Shown here: positions 61,351 to 64,000 of the stretch, in pieces
Numbering within the stretch: position 1 is the stretch's first letter
Layout: the number at the start of each line of letters is the position of its first letter
Origin: Gordonia otitidis NBRC 100426
GTDB lineage: Bacteria > Actinomycetota > Actinomycetes > Mycobacteriales > Mycobacteriaceae
Reading direction: 5' to 3'
Assembly (NCBI RefSeq): GCF_000248075.1
Contig: NZ_BAFB01000005.1
Span: 62,001 to 126,000, forward strand
Length of the DNA stretch: 64,000 nucleotides
Notes under the pieces: model-generated
Databases searched by the model: none
What the model saw: the letters and a program-made list of their open reading frames with translations, nothing else
What the model was told of the DNA's origin: nothing
Made by a program: the position numbers and the translations under genes

Positions 61351-64000
61351 CACGGTTCCGTGCTGACGCAATAACGGTTTCGTCACTGTGGGGCCACCGA
61401 CCGCCGACGCGCGATCTGGTGAGGGCAGCTGCCTCCGTTGCGCCTGATGCCGTCGCGCTGACCGGGCGAGACGGCTCGGTGTCTTTTTCGGATCTCGAGG
61501 CTCGAATCGCGCCTACCGCAGATGTTTTCGCAGCGCGTGGAATGGATACCGAGGCCGCCGTCAGCGCCATCCTCACGACGCTGATCGACAAGGAGGGGCG
61601 CGATGCTCCAGCGATCGCCTCCGCGGTGCAGGGCGGGGTGGTTTCCGTGCGCGACGCTGCCGGGCAGGTCCTCGGCGCGACGAGATGGCGTTCGATCCCC
61701 GACATCTTCGCATCGGTCGTGCGTCGATTCGGTGATCGGCAGGCTGCTCGCGACACGTCGGGCGCTGCCCTGTCGTACCGAGAGCTCGACGAGCAATCAG
61801 ATGCCGTTGCATCCGGGCTTGTACGACGAGGCGCCGGGATCGGTGACGTCGTCGGCCTCGCGGTATCTCGCACCGTCGAGTTGCCGGTCGCCGTTCTCGG
61901 CATCCTGAAAGCGGGCGCGAGTTACCTACCACTCGACGCCTCGCATCCCGCAGAGCGACTGTCCTACGTCGTGGACACGGCTACGCCGAGGCTCATCATC
62001 ACCGATCAGGATGGCAGCGACGCACTGCAGTTCCTCGACGTCGAGTGCGTGACGACGGCTGATGTGAGCATCGATCACGACCAGACGGTGCTTCCCTCGG
62101 CGATCGACGACCGCAGTGCCGCATACATGATCTTCACCTCGGGATCGACCGGTCGGCCCAAAGGGGTCGTCGTCGAGCACCGAAATGTCGTCGCGTTGAT
62201 GGCGGCGTGTCAGGAGCATTTCGGATTCGACGAACACGACGTGTGGACGATGTTCCACTCGTACGCTTTCGACTTCTCCGTGTTCGAGATGTGGGGACCC
62301 CTGTTGTTCGGTGGCGAACTGGTCATCGTCGATCAGCCGACCACGCGTGACCCGGTGCGCTTTGCGCAGCTGCTCCGACAGTTTTCGGTCACCGTGGTGT
62401 CCCAGACACCGTCCGCGTTCTACCAGCTGGCCTCTGCCGTGCGAGGAGACGCTGCCACACCGCTGGCATCGAGCGTCAAATTCGTCGTATTCGGTGGTGA
62501 GGCTCTCGATTTCGCGCAGATCGGCCGCTGGTATGCGAATCGATCGAATGATGCCGAACGCGACGAGGCCACGGTGCCCGGCCCGCAACTGGTCAACATG
62601 TACGGAATCACCGAGACCACGGTGCACACCACCGTGCGGTTCCTCGATGCCGATTTCGTCGAGCACGCGCACGGATCCGACGTGGGTGGGGGACTCCCCG
62701 GCCTGCGCGTGCACCTTCTCGACGACCGATTGCGCGGCGTACCGGACGGCGTGCCCGGGGAGATCTACGTGTCCGGCGGGCAGGTGACCCGGGGCTACCT
62801 GGAGCAGCCCGGACTGACCGCGACACGTTTCGTGGCCGATCCGTTCAGCGGCGACGGCTCGCGGATGTATCGGAGTGGTGACCTCGGTATCTACCGCGAC
62901 GGTGCACTGGAGTATCTCGGCAGATCCGATACACAGATTCAGTTGCGCGGCTTCCGAATCGAGCTCGGCGAGGTGGAGACCGCGCTTCTCGGTGCGACCG
63001 GTGTGGAGGCCGCTGCCGCCGATGTTCGCCCGAACGCGGCCGGTACCGAACTCCTGGTCGGCTATGTCGTTCCGTCGGGGGAGGCGCACGCCGCGGGTGA
63101 CGTCGATGTTGCGGAGGTCCGGCGTACGGTCGGCGATCGTGTTCCGGGCTATATGGTGCCCGACATCGTGATGATCGTCGACAGGCTGCCGCTGACGGTC
63201 AACGGCAAGCTCGACCGCAAGGCGTTGCCCGATCCGGTCGTCGACGCGACGGTCGAGTATGTCGCCCCGGAGACCGATGTCGAACAGGCGCTGGCCGAGA
63301 TCGTCTGTGAGGCATTGGGGCTGAATCGGATCAGCGTCGTCGAGTCGGTGTTCGACGTCGGTGCCAATTCGTTGTCGGCTGCGCGGATTGTCGGGCGCAC
63401 GTGCGAAGAACTCGGCATCGACCTGAATCTGCGTGATCTGTTCGACGCCCCCTCGATTCGTGAACTCGCGGCAAGAGTAGGCGATCTCGATGCTGCTCTG
63501 CCGCCGGTGAGTGCCGGTGGGGTCAGGCCTGAACACATCCCGCTGTCGTTCGCGCAGAGTCGGATCTGGTTCATCAACCGGTTCAGTGATGGTACGGATG
63601 GTTACATCATCCCGGTTCTCATGCAGGTACGGGGTCGGCTCGACATCGACGCGCTGCGGACCGCGGTGTCGGACGTCGTCGCCCGCCATGAGGTGCTGCG
63701 CACGGTCTATCCGGCAATCGACGGAGAGCCGTATCAACGCATCGAGTCGGGCAGCGGGCCATCTGGCGAGATCATCCCGGGAGATGTCGATTTCTCTGTC
63801 GTCGCATCGAAAAGCGATGTGGCCGAGGCGATTCGAGCCGGCTTCGACGTGACGAACCAGTGGCCGATCAGGATTCGTGTTCAGCAGGTATCGGACGACG
63901 AGTACGTATTGGCCCTGATCCTGCATCACATTGCGGCAGACGGGGAATCGTTGACGCCGTTCTTCGGTGATCTGACGGCCGCGTATGCCGCGCGAGTGCA
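61347..64000 (+). CDS. Non-ribosomal peptide synthetase, truncated A-like head plus A-T-C (3' end outside window)
   Basis: 884 complete codons are visible from a GTG overlapping the stop of the first NRPS gene. Residues about 22-96 resemble an A-domain N-terminus (GSVSFSDLEA) but break off; a complete A domain starts near 118 (IPDIFASVVRRFGD, then TSGSTG at 264, YGITETTVH, and NGKLDRKALP). T3 follows with GANSL (Ser675), then a C domain with HHIAADG (His860). Specificity residues read DFFSVGMVHK, close to the Thr code DFWNIGMVHK. The A-T pair completes the module begun by C3 of the upstream protein, so module 3 is split across two polypeptides. Later modules and any thioesterase lie beyond the window. 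Confidence 0.94.
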   Translation, partial: MTRFRADAITVSSLWGHRPPTRDLVRAAASVAPDAVALTGRDGSVSFSDLEARIAPTADVFAARGMDTEAAVSAILTTLIDKEGRDAPAIASAVQGGVVSVRDAAGQVLGATRWRSIPDIFASVVRRFGDRQAARDTSGAALSYRELDEQSDAVASGLVRRGAGIGDVVGLAVSRTVELPVAVLGILKAGASYLPLDASHPAERLSYVVDTATPRLIITDQDGSDALQFLDVECVTTADVSIDHDQTVLPSAIDDRSAAYMIFTSGSTGRPKGVVVEHRNVVALMAACQEHFGFDEHDVWTMFHSYAFDFSVFEMWGPLLFGGELVIVDQPTTRDPVRFAQLLRQFSVTVVSQTPSAFYQLASAVRGDAATPLASSVKFVVFGGEALDFAQIGRWYANRSNDAERDEATVPGPQLVNMYGITETTVHTTVRFLDADFVEHAHGSDVGGGLPGLRVHLLDDRLRGVPDGVPGEIYVSGGQVTRGYLEQPGLTATRFVADPFSGDGSRMYRSGDLGIYRDGALEYLGRSDTQIQLRGFRIELGEVETALLGATGVEAAAADVRPNAAGTELLVGYVVPSGEAHAAGDVDVAEVRRTVGDRVPGYMVPDIVMIVDRLPLTVNGKLDRKALPDPVVDATVEYVAPETDVEQALAEIVCEALGLNRISVVESVFDVGANSLSAARIVGRTCEELGIDLNLRDLFDAPSIRELAARVGDLDAALPPVSAGGVRPEHIPLSFAQSRIWFINRFSDGTDGYIIPVLMQVRGRLDIDALRTAVSDVVARHEVLRTVYPAIDGEPYQRIESGSGPSGEIIPGDVDFSVVASKSDVAEAIRAGFDVTNQWPIRIRVQQVSDDEYVLALILHHIAADGESLTPFFGDLTAAYAARV

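Overview
The window is high-GC DNA from an actinobacterium of the mycolic-acid group (Gordonia, Rhodococcus, Williamsia or Mycobacterium relatives). Pointers are a complete mycofactocin locus, a KshB-type steroid hydroxylase reductase with a KstR-like operator, a CtaG/copper-ATPase/SigC neighbourhood, an Rv0247c-type succinate dehydrogenase and many GTG starts with 4-bp GTGA/ATGA overlaps. Genus placement is inference; no 16S or marker search was possible.

Layout. 1-5.7 kb: end of a ferredoxin reductase, an AlkD-type DNA glycosylase, then leftward kshB-like/doxX/clc and a secreted lipase. 5.8-16.6 kb: mycofactocin genes mftR (leftward) and mftABCD, then a repeat-filled gap and two leftward genes (a mycofactocin-coupled SDR and a CaiB/Amacr-family enzyme), then mftEFG. 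16.7-18.7 kb: FCD-GntR regulator coupled to a CynX/NimT-type MFS transporter. 18.8-26.3 kb: copper and redox block (CopD-CtaG fusion, zf-HC2 protein, copper P-type ATPase, VKOR, DsbA-like protein, SigC). 26.4-31.8 kb: leftward nitrogen-scavenging cluster (GntR, acetamidase/formamidase, DUF1275 protein, NCS1 permease, hydantoin racemase). 32-36.6 kb: leftward translationally coupled asnO-like amidotransferase, S9 peptidase and GntR. 36.6-42.4 kb: DUF4442 thioesterase-like protein, DASS anion symporter and sdhCAB. 42.9-48.2 kb: the S10 ribosomal operon rpsJ to rpsQ, ending at a strong terminator. 48.6-64 kb: a GNAT protein, a DrrABC-like exporter and two NRPS genes, the second running off the window.

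How the parts work together. MftA is modified by MftB/MftC, cut by MftE, oxidised by MftD and glycosylated by MftF to give the redox cofactor mycofactocin. The inserted SDR belongs to the enzyme class thought to use it, and MftG is thought to reoxidise it. KstR-like sites before kshB and the SDR suggest a link to steroid catabolism. The NRPS genes lie directly downstream of an exporter and probably make a small exported peptide; adenylation residues read by eye suggest Ser, an unresolved residue, then a Thr-like residue.

The most unusual observations are: (i) the two NRPS subunits meet inside module 3, and each carries a short, mutually similar, truncated adenylation-like segment at the facing ends; (ii) short tandem duplications of about 21-78 bp recur at gene boundaries, including an operator-like array before sigC, copies of the sdhB 3' end, an amplified N-terminal arm in MftR and a large composite array after mftD.
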